From contig CM037869.1 in the NCBI GenBank assembly GCA_021292105.1, forward strand, positions 186,001 through 250,000: 64,000 nucleotides of DNA, read 5' to 3'. The position numbers were made by a program, and so were the translations under genes. Below are positions 24,965 through 38,111 of the stretch, in pieces. The notes beneath the pieces are model-generated. The model did not search any database. It was given only the letters and a program-made list of their open reading frames with translations, and had not been told where the DNA came from. The stretch comes from Anadara kagoshimensis (Eukaryota > Mollusca > Bivalvia > Arcoida > Arcidae). The first letter of the stretch is position 1. Every line of letters begins with the position of its first letter.

Positions 24965-27900
24965 AAAATACATACTGATCTATGTCCGAACCACAACTAA
25001 GAAGAAAAGTAACAACAAACATACTAATCCATATTCGAATCACAACCCAAAAGCAAAGTAAAATCAAACATACTAATCCATGTCTGAATCACTATCCAAA
25101 TGCAAAGTAAAAACAAACATACTTATCCATGTCTGAATCACAATCCAGAAACAAAGTAAAAACAAACATACTTATCCATGTCTGAATCACAATCCAGAAA
25201 CAAAGTAAAATCAAACATGCTAATCCATGTCCGAATCAATGTCCAGATGCAAAGTAAAAACAAACATGCTTATCATGTCTGAATCACAATCCAGAAACAA
25301 AGTAAAAACAAACATACTAATCCATGTCTTAATCACAATCCAGAACCAAAGTAAAAACAAACATACTAATCCATGTCTTAATCACAATCCAGAACCAAAG
25401 TAAAAACAAAACATACTCATCCATGTCTTAATCACAATCCAGAACCAAAGTAAAAACAAACATACTAATCCATGTCTTAATCACAATCCAGAACCAAAGT
25501 AAAACAAACATACTCATCCATGTCTTAATCACAATCCAGAACCAAAGTAAAACAAACATACTAATCCATGTCTGAATCACTATCCAAATGCAAAGTAAAA
25601 ACAAACATACTTATCCATGTCTGAATCACAATCCAGAAACAAAGTAAAAACAAACATACTTATCCATGTCTGAATCACAATCCAGAAACAAAGTAAAATC
25701 AAACATACTAATCCATGTCCGAATCAATGTCCAGATGCAAAGTAAAAACAAACATGCTTATCATGTCTGAATCACAATCCAGAAACAAAGTAAAAACAAA
25801 CATACTAATCCATGTCTTAATCACAATCCAGAACCAAAGTAAAAACAAACATACTAATCCATGTCTTAATCACAATCCAGAACCAAAGTAAAACAAACAT
25901 ACTCATCCATGTCTTAATCACAATTCAGAACCAAAGTAAAAACAAACATACTAATCCATGTCTTAATCACAATCCAGAACCAAAGTAAAACAAACATACT
26001 CATCCATGTCTTAATCACAATCCAGAACCAAAGTAAAACAAACATACTAATCCATGTCTTAATCACAATCCAGAACCAAAGTAAAACAAACATACTAATC
26101 CATGTCTTAATCACAATCCAGAACCAAAGTAAAACAAACATACTCATCCATGTCTTAATCACAATCCAGAACCAAAGTAAAAACAAACATACTAATCCAT
26201 GTCTTAATCACAATCCAGAACCAAAGTAAAACAAACATACTAATCCATGTCTGAATCACAATCCAGAACCAAAGTAAAAACAATGATACAATCCATGTCT
26301 GAATCACAATCATGTACCAAAGTAAAAACACAAACATACTAATCCATGTCTTAATCACAATCCAGTATCAAAATAAAAACAAACATACTAATCCATGTCA
26401 GAATCACAATCCAGTACAAAGAAAAACATGTCTTAATCACAACTCCAAGTAACCAAAGTAAAAACAAACATACTAATCCATGTCTGAATCACAATCCAGA
26501 ACCAAAGTAAAAAAAAACATACTAATCCATGTCTTAATCACAATCCAGAAACCAAAGTAAAAACAAACATAATAATCCATGTCTTAATCACAATCCAGAA
26601 CCAAAGTAAAACAAAACATACTAATCCATGTCTGAATCACAATCCAGAACAACCAAAGTAAAAACAAACATACTTAATCCATGTCTTAATCACAACCAGA
26701 ACCAAAGTAAAAACAAACATACTAATCCATGTCTTGATCACAATCCAGAACCAAAGTAAAAACAAACATAACTAATCCATGTCTGAATCACAATCCAGAA
26801 CCAAAGTAAAAACAAACATACTAATCCATGTCTGAATCACAATCCAGAAACAAAGTAAAACAAACATACTAATCCATGTCTGAATCACTATCCAGACAAA
26901 GTAAAAACAAACATACTAACCCATGTCTGAATCACAATCCAGAACCAAAGTAAAAAACAAACATACTAATCCATGTCTGAATCACAATCCAGAAACAAAG
27001 CAAAAACAAACATACTAATCCATGTCTGAATCACAATCCAGAAACAAAGTAAAAAAAACACTAAATCCATTCTGAATCACTATCCAGATGCAAAGTAAAA
27101 AACAAACATACTAATCCATGTCTGAATCACAATCCAGATGCAAAGTAAAACACAAACATACTAATCCATGTCTGAATCACAATCCAGATGCAAAGTAAAA
27201 ACCAAACTAACTAATCCATGTCTGAATCACAATCCAGAAAAAGTAAAAACAAACATACTAATCCCATGTCTGAATCACTATCCAGATGCAAAAAGTAAAA
27301 ACAAACATACTAACCCATGTCTGAATCACAATCCAGAACAAAAGTAAAAACAAACATACTAATCCATGTCTGAATCACAATCCAGAAACAAAGTAAAAAC
27401 AAACATACTAATCCATGTCTGAATCACAATCAGAAACAAAGTAAAAACAAACATACTAATCCATGTCTGAATCACAATCCAGAAACAAAGTAAAAACAAA
27501 CATACTAATCCATGTCTGAATCACAATCCAGATGCAAAGTAAAACAAACATACTAACCCATGTCTGAATCACAATCCAGAACCAAAGTAAAAACAAACAT
27601 ACTAATCCATGTCTGAATCACAATCCAGAAACAAAGTAAAAACAAACATACTAATCCATGTCTGAATCACTATCCAGATGCAAAGTAAAAACAAACATAC
27701 TAACCCATGTCTGAATCACAATCCAGAACCAACGTAAAAACAAACATACTAATCCATGTCTGAATCACAATCCAGAACCAAAGTAAAAACAATGATACTA
27801 ATCCATGTCTGAATCGCTATCCAGATGCAAAGTAAAAACAAACATACTAACCCATGTCTTAATCACAATCCAGAAACAAAGTAAAAACAAACATACTAAT

Positions 27901-30900
27901 CCATGTCAGAATCGCAACCCAGAACCAAAGTAAAAACAAACATACTAATCCATGTCTTAATCACTATCCAGAACCAAGTAAAAACAAACATACTAATCCA
28001 TGTCTGAATCACAATCCAGAACCAAAGTAAAAACAAACATACTAATCCATGTCTTAATCACTATCCAGAACCAAAGTAAAAACAAACATACTAATCCATG
28101 TCAGAATCGCAATCCAGAACCAAAGTAAAAACAAACATACTAACCCATGTCTTAATCACAACCCAGAACCAAAGTAAAAACAAACATACTAATCCATGTC
28201 TGAATCACAATCCAGTACCAAAGTAAAAACAAACATACTAATCCATGTCTTAATCACAATCCAGTATCAAATAAAAACAAACATACTAATCCATGTCTGA
28301 ATCACAATCCAGTACAAAGTAAAAACATGTCTAATCACAATCCAGTACCAAAGTAAAAACAAACATACTAATCCATGTCTTAATCACAATCCAGAACCAA
28401 AGTAAAAACAAACATACTAATCCATGTCTGAATCACAATCCAGAACCAAAGTAAAAACAATGATACTAATCCATGTCTGAATCGCTATCCAGATGCAAAG
28501 TAAAAACAAACATACTAACCCATGTCTTAATCACAATCCAGAACCAAAGTAACAACAAACATACTAATCCATGTCAGAATCGCAACCCAGAACCAAAGTA
28601 AAAACAAACATACTAATCCATGTCTTAATCACAACCCAGAACCAAAGTAAAACAAACATACTAATCCATGTCTGAATCATTATCCAGATGCAAAGTAAAA
28701 AGAAACATGCTATCATGTCTGAATCACAATCCAGAACCAAAGTAAAAACAAACATACTAACCCATGTCTGAATCACAATCCAGAACCAAAGTAAAAACAA
28801 ACATACTAATCCATGTCTTAATCACAATCCAGAACCAAAGTAAAAACAAACATACTAACCCATGTCTTAATCACAATCCAGAACCAAAGTAAAACAAACA
28901 TACTAATCCATTTCTAAATCACAATCCAGAACCAAAGTAAAAACAAACATACTAATCCATGTCAGAATCGCAACCCAGAACCAAAGTAAAAACAAACATA
29001 CTAATCCATGTCAGAATCGCAACCCAGAACCAAAGTAAAAACAAACATACTAATCCATGTCTTAATCACAACCCAGAACCAAAGTAAAAACAAACATACT
29101 AATCCATGTCAGAATCGCAACCCAGAACCAAAGTAACAACAAACATACTAATCCATGTCTTAATCACAACCCAGAACCAAAGTAAAAACAAACATACTAA
29201 TCCATGTCTTAATCACAACCCAGAACCAAAGTAAAAACAAACATACTAATCCATGTCTGAATCACAATCCAGAACCAAAGTAAAAACAAACATACTAATC
29301 CATGTCTGAATCACAATCCAGAACCAAAGTAAAAACAAACATACTAATCCATGTCTGAATCACAATCCAGAACCAAAGTAAAAACAAACATACTAATCCA
29401 TGTCTGAATCACAATCAAGAAGCAAAGTAAAAACAAACATACTAATCCATGTCTTAATCACAACCCAGAACCAAAGTAAAAACAAACATACTAATCCATG
29501 TCTTAATCACAACCCAGAACCAAAGTAAAAACAAACATACTAATCCATGTCTGAATCACAATCCAGAACCAAATTAAAAACAAACATACTAATCCATGTC
29601 TGAATCACTATCCAGATGCAAAGTAAAACAAACATACTAATCCATGTCTGAATCACAATCCAGAACCAAAGTAAAAACAAACATACTAATCCATGTCTGA
29701 ATCACAATCAAGAAGCAAAGTAAAAACAAACATACTAATCCATGTCTTAATCACAATCCAGAACCAAAGTAAAAACAAACATACTAATCCATGTCTGAAT
29801 CACAATCCAGAACCAAAGTAAAAACAAACATACTTATCCATGTCTGAATCACAATCAAGAAGCAAAGTAAAAACAAACATACTAATCCATGTCTTATTCA
29901 CAATCCAGAACCAAAGTAAAAACAAACATACTAATCCATGTCTGAATCACAATCCAGAACCAAAGTAAAAACAAACATACTAATCCATGTCTGAATCACT
30001 ATCCAGATGCAAAGTAAACACAAACATACTAATCCATGTCTGAATCACAATCCAGATGCAAAGTAAACACAAACATACTAATCCATGTCTGAATCACAAT
30101 CCAGATGCAAAGTAAACACAAACATACTAATCCATGTCTGAATCACAATCCAGATGCAAAGTAAAAACAAACATACTAATCCATGTCTTAATCACAATCC
30201 AGAACCAAAGTAAAACAAACATACTAATCCATGTCTGAATCACTATCCAGAACCAAAGTAAAAACAAACATACTAATCCATGTCTGAATCACTATCCAGA
30301 TGCAAAGTAAAAACAAACATACTAATCCATGTCTGAATCACAATCCAGATGCAAAGTAAACACAAACATACTAATCCATGTCTTAATCACAACCCAGAAC
30401 CAAAGTAAAAACAAACATACTAATCAATGTCTGAATCACAATCGAGAACCAAAGTAAAAACAATGATACTAATCCATGTCTGAATCACAATCCAGTACCA
30501 AAGTAAAAACAAACATACTAATCCATGTCTGAATCACAATCCAGATGCAAAGTAAAAAAAAAACATACTAACCCATGTCTGAATCACAATCCAGAACCAA
30601 AGTAAAAACAAACATACTAATCCATGTATTAATCACAATCCAGAACCAAAGTAAAACAAACATACTAATCCATGTCTGAATCATTATCCAGATGCAAAGT
30701 AAAAAGAAACATGCTTATCATGTCTGAATCACAATCCAGAACCAAAGTAAAAACAAACATACTAACCCATGTCTGAATCACAATCCAGAACCAAAGTAAA
30801 AACAAACATACTAATCCATGTCTTAATGACAATCCAGAACCAAAGTAAAACAAACATACTCATCCATGTCTTAATCACAATCCAGAACCAAAGTAAAAAC

Positions 30901-33900
30901 AAACATACTAATCCATGTCTTAATCACAATCCAGAACCAAAGTAAAACAAACATACTCATCCATGTCTGAATCACAATCCAGAAACAAAGTAAAATCAAA
31001 CATACTCATCAATGTCTGAATCACAATCCAGTATCAAAATAAAAACAAACATACTAATCCATGTCTGAATCACAATCCAGTACAAAGTAAAAACATGTCT
31101 TAATCACAATCCAGTACCAAAGTAAAAACAAACATACTAATCCATGTCTGAATCACTATCCAGAACCAAAGTAAAACAAACATACTAATCCATGTCTGAA
31201 TCACTATCCAGATGCAAAGTAAAAACAAACATACTAATCCATGTCTTAATCACAATCCAGAACCAAAGTAAAAACAAACATACTAATCCATGTCCAAATC
31301 ACAATCCAAAAGCAAAGTAAAAACAAACATACTAATCCATGTCTGAATCACAATCCAGAACCAAAGTAAAAACAAACATACTAATCCATGTCTTAATCAC
31401 AATCCAGATGCAAAGTAAAACAAACATACTAATCCATGTCTGAATCACAATCCAAAAGCAAAGTAAAAACAAACATACTAATCCATGTCTGAATCACAAT
31501 CCAGAACCAAAGTAAAAACAAACATACTAATCCATGTCCAAATCACAATCCAAAAGCAAAGTAAAAACAAACATACTAATCCATGTCTGAATCACAATCC
31601 AGAACCAAAGTAAAATCAAACATACTAATCCATGTCTTAATCACTATCCAGAACCAAAGTAAAAACAAACATACTAATCCATGTCTTAATCACAATCCAG
31701 AACCAAAGTAAAAACAAACAAACTAACCCATGTCTGAATCACAATCCAGATGCAAAGTAAACACAAACATACTAATCCATGTCTTAATCACAATCCAGAA
31801 CCAAAGTAAAAACAAACATACTAATCCATGTCTGAATCACAATCCAGATGCAAAGTAAAACAAACATACTAATCCAGGTCTGAATCACTATCCAGATGCA
31901 AAGTAAAACAAACATACTAATCCATGTCTGAATCACTATCCAGATGCAAAGTAAAACAAACATACTTATCCATGTCTGAATCACAATCCAGAACCAAAGT
32001 AAAACAAACATACTAATCCATGTCTGAATCACTATCCAGATGCAAAGTAAAAACAAACATACTAATCCATGTCTGAATCACAACCCAGAACCAAAGTAAA
32101 AACAAACATACTAATCCATGTCTGAATCACAATCCAGAACCAAAGTAAAAACAAACATACTAATCCATGTCTGAATCACAACCCAGAACCAAAGTAAAAA
32201 CAAACATACTAATCCATGTCTGAATCACAATCCAGAACCAAAGTAAAAACAAACATACTAATCCATGTCTGAATCACAATCCAGAACCAAAGTAAAAACA
32301 AACATACTAATCCATGTCTGAATCACTATCCAGATGCAAAGTAAAAACAAACATACTAATCCATGTCTGAATCACAATCCAGAACCAAAGTAAAAACAAA
32401 CATACTAATCCATGTCTGAATCACAATCCAGAACCAAAGTAAAAACAAACATACTAATCCATGTCTGAATCACAATCCAGAACCAAAGTAAAAACAAACA
32501 TACTAATCCATGTCTGAATCACAATCCAGAACCAAAGTAAAAACAAACATACTAATCCATGTCTGAATCACAACCCAGAACCAAAGTAAAAACAAACATA
32601 CTAATCCATATCTGAATCACAATCCAGAACCAAAGTAAAAACAAACATACTAATCCATGTCTGAATCACAACCCAGAACCAAAGTAAAAACAAACATACT
32701 AATCCATATCTGAATCACAATCCAGAACCAAAGTAAAAACAAACATACTAATCCATGTCTTAATCACAACCCAGAACCAAAGTAAAAACAAACATACTAA
32801 TCCATGTCTGAATCACAACCCAGAACCAAAGTAAAAACAAACATACTAACCCATGTCTTAATCACAACCCAGAACCAAAGTAAAAACAAACATACTAATC
32901 CATGTCTGAATCACAATCCAGTACCAAAGTAAAAACAAACATACTAATCTATGTCTGAATTACAACCCAGAACCAAAGTAAAAACAAACATACTAACCCA
33001 TGTCTTAATCACAACCCAGAACCAAAGTAAAAACAAACATACTAATCCATGTCCAAATCACAATCCAAAAGCAAAGTAAAAACAAACATACTAATCCATG
33101 TCTGAATCACAATCCAGAACCAAAGTAAAAACAAACATACTAATCCATGTCTTAATCACAATCCAGATGCAAAGTAAAACAAACATACTAATCCATGTCT
33201 GAATCACAATCCAAAAGCAAAGTAAAAACAAACATACTAATCCATGTCTGAATCACAATCCAGATGCAAAGTAAAAAGAAACATACTAATCCATGTCTTA
33301 ATCACAACCCAGAACCAAAGTAAAAACAAACATACTAACCCATGTCTTAATCACAACCCAGAACCAAAGTAAAAACAAACATACTAATCCATGTCTGAAT
33401 CGCTATCCAGATGCAAAGTAAAAAGAAACATACTAATCCATGTCTGAATCACAATCCAGAACCAAAGTAAAAACAAACATACTAATCCATGTCTTAATCA
33501 CAACCCAGAACCAAAGTAAAAACAAACATACTAATCCATGTCTTAATCACAATCCAGAACCAAAGTAAAAACAAACATACTAATCCATGTCTGAATCACA
33601 ACCCAGAACCAAAGTAAAAACAAACATACTCATCCATGTCTTAATCACAATCCAAAACCAAAGTAAAAACAAACATACTAATCCATGTCTGAATCACTAT
33701 CCAGAACCAAAGTAAAAACAAACATACTTATCCATGTCAGAATCGCAACCCAGAACCAAAGTAAAAACAAACATACTAATCCATGTCTGAATCACTATCC
33801 AGATGCAAAGTAAAAACAAACATACTAATCCATGTCTGAATCACTATCCAGAACCAAAGTAAAAACAAACATACTAATCCATGTCTGAATCACTATCCAG

Positions 33901-33960
33901 TACCAAAGTAATAACAAACATACTAATCCATGTCTGAATCACAATCAAGAAGCAAAGTAA
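24965..33960. repeat. 49-bp satellite array (array B), about 183 units
   Basis: Period 49: AAACAAACATACTAATCCATG, read as AAACAAACATAC then TAATCCATGTCTGAATCACAA, then TCCAGAACCAAAGTAAA. Main variants alternate CTGAATC with CTTAATC, and AGAACCAAAG with AGATGCAAAG. Rare shortened units (CAGTACAAAGTAAAAACATG) recur near 26412, 28313 and 31078. Units at about 26280-27300 carry many one-base indels. The array ends in the element linker AAAAACTTTGAAACTGACAA. Confidence 0.97.
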
Positions 33961-34070
33961 AAACTTTGAAACTGACAAGTTAGGCTAGACACGTGTACTT
34001 CCACCAGGGAGGTGAGGCCGGGTGCTCCGTAAGCACCTCCTGGTTAGCTAGCTTCACTTACAATAGTAGT
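33961..34070 (+). repeat. Unexpanded linker, module B and module C after array B
   Basis: AACTTTGAAACTGACAAG, then CACGTGTACTTCCACCAGGG, AGGTGAGGCCGGGTGCTCCG and CACCTCCTGGTTAGCTAGCT, each once. This is the ordered core that follows 49-bp units elsewhere in the window. Confidence 0.8.
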
Positions 34071-34232
34071 AAACAATGTGGTTGTCTGGAAGTTTTTATT
34101 TATGTAGACGAACATATTATTATATTGTTAATATGTTAAAGCCATTTTAATATCGGCCTAGTTGTTTAGCTAAGGTTTTCTATATGGACACCAGTGCCAA
34201 ATAACTGACCAATAACATTCATCATTAATAAT

Positions 34233-34450
34233 TTAAGCATAATTTTGTGGAAAGAGGTGACTTCTGATCCTGGACACAGAGACGTCAAACTTGTCAACAA
34301 TACTGTGATAACGCCTTATTAACATGTGTGTAATCAAAATTATTAATGAAAGGAATATGGAACAATTGGACTTTAAACATATCCAGGGTAATCCTGGATA
34401 CAGAGACATCATATCAAATACGGGAACAGGATATACAAAACTATACAAAT
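34233..34450 (-). pseudogene. RT C-terminal remnants
   Basis: The minus strand contains RYHSIVDKFDVSVSRI, matching the C-terminal tail HHSIVDKFDVSVSRIALDIF of the remnant at 39375-39900. A second partial copy of the same 3' end (ATCCAGGGTAATCCTGG) follows at about 34375-34420. This is a short, dead fragment; it marks the edge of the element beside array B and overlaps the left end of the segmental duplication. Confidence 0.6.
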
Positions 34451-34851
34451 CCTAAGCGAAAGGCCAAAAGGGGCTGAAGTGCTCAAACGGCAAAAGACCT
34501 TTGCATAGTTTCTTTAAATTGGGTCTCCGAAAACCCCGTTATATCTGTTAAATTCTAAGTTATCTATTTTAATGTTTCAAATTTGAAGTCACTTTGTAGA
34601 AAATTGAACCCACAATGATCATTTTAGTGATTTTGCTATTTATAGCAACAGCAGACATCTTTGATATAATAACTGGTTGCCTTGTACAAACTTTGATCTA
34701 GCCCATCTTTAAGCCTTCCACATCAAATTTAGTTTAAATAGACCCTTTTGATTTCAGAGAAGATTAAAGTATACGCAGCACGCTCCATCAAGCCATAAGC
34801 CCAGATTGCTATAGCCAGTTAAGTTAAACAAACCCTTAAATTTCAAGTTTT

Positions 34852-34857
34852 TTTATT
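34852..34857 (-). terminator. Candidate poly(A) signal of glycosyltransferase copy 2
   Basis: AATAAA on the minus strand, about 16 nt past the stop codon. Copy 3 has the overlapping pair AATAAATAAA near 40374-40383. Such a short 3' UTR is possible but unproven. Confidence 0.35.
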
Positions 34858-34872
34858 TCAGGTCATAAATCA

Positions 34873-36027
34873 TCATTGTATATTATATATGTTAATTAGT
34901 AACTCTCGTACACAAGGAACAACTTCATTATTTATCAGGCAGTATAACTCCCTGGAATGATTCCGGAGAAAAGCCGCCATTACTCCGTAACCACTTCTCG
35001 TAAGAACGAGAACATCGCAGGAACTTAGAATCATTTGCTCCAGAAATACTTTGTTGAACTCACTTCGTGAACTTTGACCTCTAAGTCTGTCTACATGCAC
35101 TGTGTCTCCTTGTGTATCAATGATCTGTTTTCCAAACTTATTTCTAGCAATATTTCTGACCTCATTAGAATCAGATGCTATAAAGAGTTTGTATTTGTGA
35201 ATGTCGTTATATCTCTGTAGAAATTTCCAGATAAGATCGAGTTCGTTAATTTGAAGTCTCGGCTTCTGATCATTCGGAATTGTCGGATTTTTACCCATGC
35301 GTATGTGAACACACACCAGTTTCGAGCGATCCACTTGTTCTTTAAGCAAACTTTGTTTTTGTGCGATCAAATTTTCAGATGGCTTGAACAAAATATTAAG
35401 AATATTTGAATAAATGTCACAGTCTGACATTGATATCAACCATGGTAACTGTTTACTGGTGTTACTATGGTGACGAATGGTGGAAACATAGTCAAGGTTA
35501 CTTCTGAAATAGATCACGTCCTCTTTGAAGAATATGTTTAAGTTCCGTACTGATAACAAATGTTTTAATTTCCTATTTCCCACAGCTAAGAATCTAATGG
35601 AAGTATGATGTTTCAGTGTTGATGGTTTTATGTCCCAGTTTACCATATTGGGTTCCATATAATCAGACAAATCAAACGCCTTCTGATGAATTATACCAAA
35701 CGTTCTGTTGGTTAACATCGATATTAAATAAGAACCAACTATCCCTTTCTGACGATCAGCAAGACCTCCACAACTTCCACTGTCACAGACGTAGATGAAA
35801 AACCTCGGGTTAGATTGCTTTGTAAGCATTTTCTCCACAATGTCGAATTTGTTGACACTACATGGACTCTGAGATACCATTTTCTCTATAACATTATATT
35901 TGTTGACACCAAATAGACTTGTGACCTGTCTTTTTACGTTAGTACGCGATAGCAAGATCGTTTTCCATTTTGGAATAACTTCCAAAATTAAGAATATTGT
36001 ACCTATTATAATACACACCACAAGATC
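34873..36027 (-). CDS. Fucosyltransferase-like type II glycosyltransferase, terminal exon, copy 2
   Basis: The exon starts at 36027, just after the acceptor CTATTTTCAG. The longer open frame to 36099 is intron read-through, because its CIIYFQ is the pyrimidine tract plus AG. It gives 384 residues plus stop. Residues about 2-19 (LVVCIIIGTIFLILEVIP) are a membrane anchor. A short stem holds the tandem duplicate VNKYNVIEKM / VNKFDIVEKM. Catalytic-domain motifs are CDSGSCGGLADRQKGI, CVHIRMGKNPTIP (HxRxG class), LFIASDSNEV and CDVLVLTRSGYGVMAAFL. Known of such enzymes: they sit in the Golgi lumen and transfer fucose from GDP-fucose; which acceptor is not visible. It shares about 97% of residues with copy 3 (12 differences counted). 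A first exon with the cytosolic N-terminus is implied but not found. Confidence 0.82.
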   Translation of the reverse strand, partial: DLVVCIIIGTIFLILEVIPKWKTILLSRTNVKRQVTSLFGVNKYNVIEKMVSQSPCSVNKFDIVEKMLTKQSNPRFFIYVCDSGSCGGLADRQKGIVGSYLISMLTNRTFGIIHQKAFDLSDYMEPNMVNWDIKPSTLKHHTSIRFLAVGNRKLKHLLSVRNLNIFFKEDVIYFRSNLDYVSTIRHHSNTSKQLPWLISMSDCDIYSNILNILFKPSENLIAQKQSLLKEQVDRSKLVCVHIRMGKNPTIPNDQKPRLQINELDLIWKFLQRYNDIHKYKLFIASDSNEVRNIARNKFGKQIIDTQGDTVHVDRLRGQSSRSEFNKVFLEQMILSSCDVLVLTRSGYGVMAAFLRNHSRELYCLINNEVVPCVRELLINIYNIQ

Positions 36028-36094
36028 CTGAAAATAGATAATACAATAATATAGAGCATTTGTATAAAAAGAAACATAACCAATCGATGTCCAA

Positions 36095-36462
36095 ATCACA
36101 GTCCTAAATCATAGTAAAAACAAACATACCAATCAATGTCCAAATCACAGACCTAAAGCAAAGTAAAAACAAACATACCAATCAATGTCCAAATCACAGA
36201 CCTAAAGCAAAGTAAAAACAAACATACCAATCCATGTCCAAATCACATACGTAAAGCAAAGTAAAAACAAACATACTTATCCATGTCCAAATCACAATCA
36301 CAAAGCTAAGTAAAAACAAACATACCAATCCATGTCGAAATCACAATCCCAAAGCAAAGTAAAAACAAACATACCAATCTATTTCCAATTCACAGACCTA
36401 AAGCGAAGTAAAAACAAACATACAAATCCATGTTCAAATCACAATTCCAAAGCAAAAAAACG
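36095..36462. repeat. 49-bp satellite, short array C (about 7-8 units)
   Basis: Units with AAACATACCAATCAATGTCC and AAATCACAGACCTAAAGC, starting about 65 bp upstream of the copy 2 acceptor. The corresponding array in the duplicate (41625-45905) has about 88 units. Confidence 0.93.
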
Positions 36463-36560
36463 AATTTTGAAACTGACAAATCGTGTTAAATACTTTCCAC
36501 CAGGGAAATGAGACCGGTTGCGCCGGGAAGTTAAGTACTTCCTTTTAAGCTACCTATCCC
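36463..36560 (+). repeat. Element core after array C
   Basis: ATTTTGAAACTGACAAAT, TTTCCACCAGGGAAATGAG, a degenerate GGTTGCGCCGGG and CCCGCCACGTGT. This is a single diverged copy of the linker and modules B and C, and it matches 45906-46020 closely. Confidence 0.75.
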
Positions 36561-37711
36561 CGCCACGTGTGAGTAAAACGAGGCGCAATATACAAGGAGC
36601 CAAGAAGAGAATTGGGAAGTAAGTCGACAGCATTTTGTTAAACTTTCTACAGTTATGTGCAGAAGCATCAATGTAACATGATATTGTGTTTAAACACACA
36701 AATAGGAATACTGACGTCTGTATTCGAAATTCAAATTCTTTGCAGGTTTTCTCGGTGTTGCACCTATTTTTACATCACCATTTTCAGAATTTTACCATTT
36801 CTGTATGTAAAAGCTTTGTTTTCATATGGACTATAAAGACTCGTACCCTAAAAGACCAGCGATACCCCTTCACGGAACGACTCAACAACGCCTTTAGTAT
36901 ACTTTTGTACAGAGTGTGTCTGACTTTGTGTCTTATAAACTACGGTGGTATCGCTCGGCTTATTGGGTATGAGTCTTTAAAACGTAAATAAACACAAACT
37001 TAGTAAATTAAAACAAATGAAACAAAAACCTGCGTACCCTCTTCATAATGATCATCTTTATATCACCTTGGATTACATCCCACAACAACACGTATCCTCT
37101 TAGTTATAAACAATAGAGATTTTTTCTTTTTGGATGTATCAATAATTTATGTTGATAAATCCAACATGTAGTTTCACTCTTATCTTAGATCTGGCATATA
37201 CCTTAAAATGTCACAAGAAGTCCTATCGGGTAATTTTAAATTGTATATCAAATTGACTCAAGTTCCATTATACAATTATAAATGTGAAGTTATTTCATAA
37301 AAAAAAAATTAAACAAAAAATAAAAATAAAAAACATCTAAATCCTGTTAAAATAAAGCATCATGTTAACTTTTGCTCATTGTACTGACATAAAACAAATC
37401 TACTAAATTAAAATGTGTGTTTTGTGAAATGTTAAAATCCTAGCTGTAAAACTACATGTAGCTTCCGAACACAAAATGAATCATGTCTTTTCTCTCTCTA
37501 AGTTAAAACACAAAACAAAAAAGGTACTAAAACAAAGATAATGCATCAGCTGGCTTGTATACCTTACATAATACACAGTGTAGGTATTATCCTTATATGT
37601 ATGAGAGCGACATCTGGAGGTATAGAATGGAAAAACAAGGATAAACCCTTGTAATACTTTATGTTTTTGTGGTCCAATAACTTAATCTGAACTGATGAAA
37701 TGTCCTTTACC
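36561..37711. other. Duplicated non-coding flank, no gene supported
   Basis: Matches 46021-47133 throughout. A 101-codon plus-strand frame at 36686-36991 is broken in the duplicate by indels (CTCGGTGTTGCACC against GTTTTGCACC), so it is unlikely to be coding. A first exon or promoter of the minus-strand glycosyltransferase could lie here, but I cannot point to one. Confidence 0.55.
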
Positions 37712-37910
37712 TTATTTCCCAATTAATACGCTATGGTATAGCTTGTTCGCTCTACGGTAACTTTATAGACCAAAGCAAGCTGCTTACAAATAAATTGTTG
37801 ACCCAGGGATAATGCCAGCTTAGGTTTATTATGGATCTCAACAGTACTGTTGATAAGTTTTGTGTCTCTGTGTGTCCAGGATTGCCCTGGATATGTTTGA
37901 CGTCCCATAG
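37712..37910 (+). pseudogene. RT C-terminal remnant, degenerate (copy D)
   Basis: Reads ISQLIRYGIACSLYGNF and LLTNKLLTQG, then an in-frame stop and a scrambled HSTVDKF-type tail ending CCCATAG at 37910. It is the same protein region as the remnant at 39640-39900, which has SQLIRYGRACSYYGDF. It begins exactly where homology between the two duplication units stops. Confidence 0.6.
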
Positions 37911-38111
37911 TTCCATGTTCCTTTTGCTCAATTTTGATTACACATGTTGCAGGTGTAGCTAGTTAAATAGAAGGTGTTTAGCTTTCCGGAGCACCCGACC
38001 TTACTTTCCTTGTGGAAGTTCACATGCTTAACCTAACTCCTTATTTTCAAAGTTTTTACTTTAATTCTGGGTTGTAAATTGGACAAGGATTAGTATGTTT
38101 GTTTTTGGTGA
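37911..38111 (-). repeat. Unexpanded element core and one 49-bp unit (copy D, inverted)
   Basis: On the minus strand, in order: one 49-bp unit, AAAAACTTTGAAAATAAGG, TGAACTTCCACAAGGAAAG, GGTCGGGTGCTCCGG, a TAGCTAC-type module C, then a spacer to the RT stop. Each module is present once. Confidence 0.75.

Larger units (their letters stand above)
34270..37711. repeat. Segmental duplication, unit 1
   Basis: Collinear and near-identical to 39026-47133: RT remnant, downstream DNA, glycosyltransferase exon, intron start, 49-bp array, element core, then about 1.1 kb of non-coding DNA. The 4.7-kb length difference is almost fully explained by the longer array (about +3.9 kb) and one insertion (about +0.73 kb) in unit 2. 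Confidence 0.9.

Noticed and set aside
36028-36099. N-terminal extension of glycosyltransferase copy 2 (MIWTSIGYVSFYTN) and the equivalent in copy 3 at 41565-41630
   Set aside because: It is intron: the CIIYFQ stretch is a pyrimidine tract plus AG, and upstream sequence merges into the satellite.
36686-36991. 101-codon plus-strand frame
   Set aside because: The duplicated copy near 46140-46430 has indels that break the frame.
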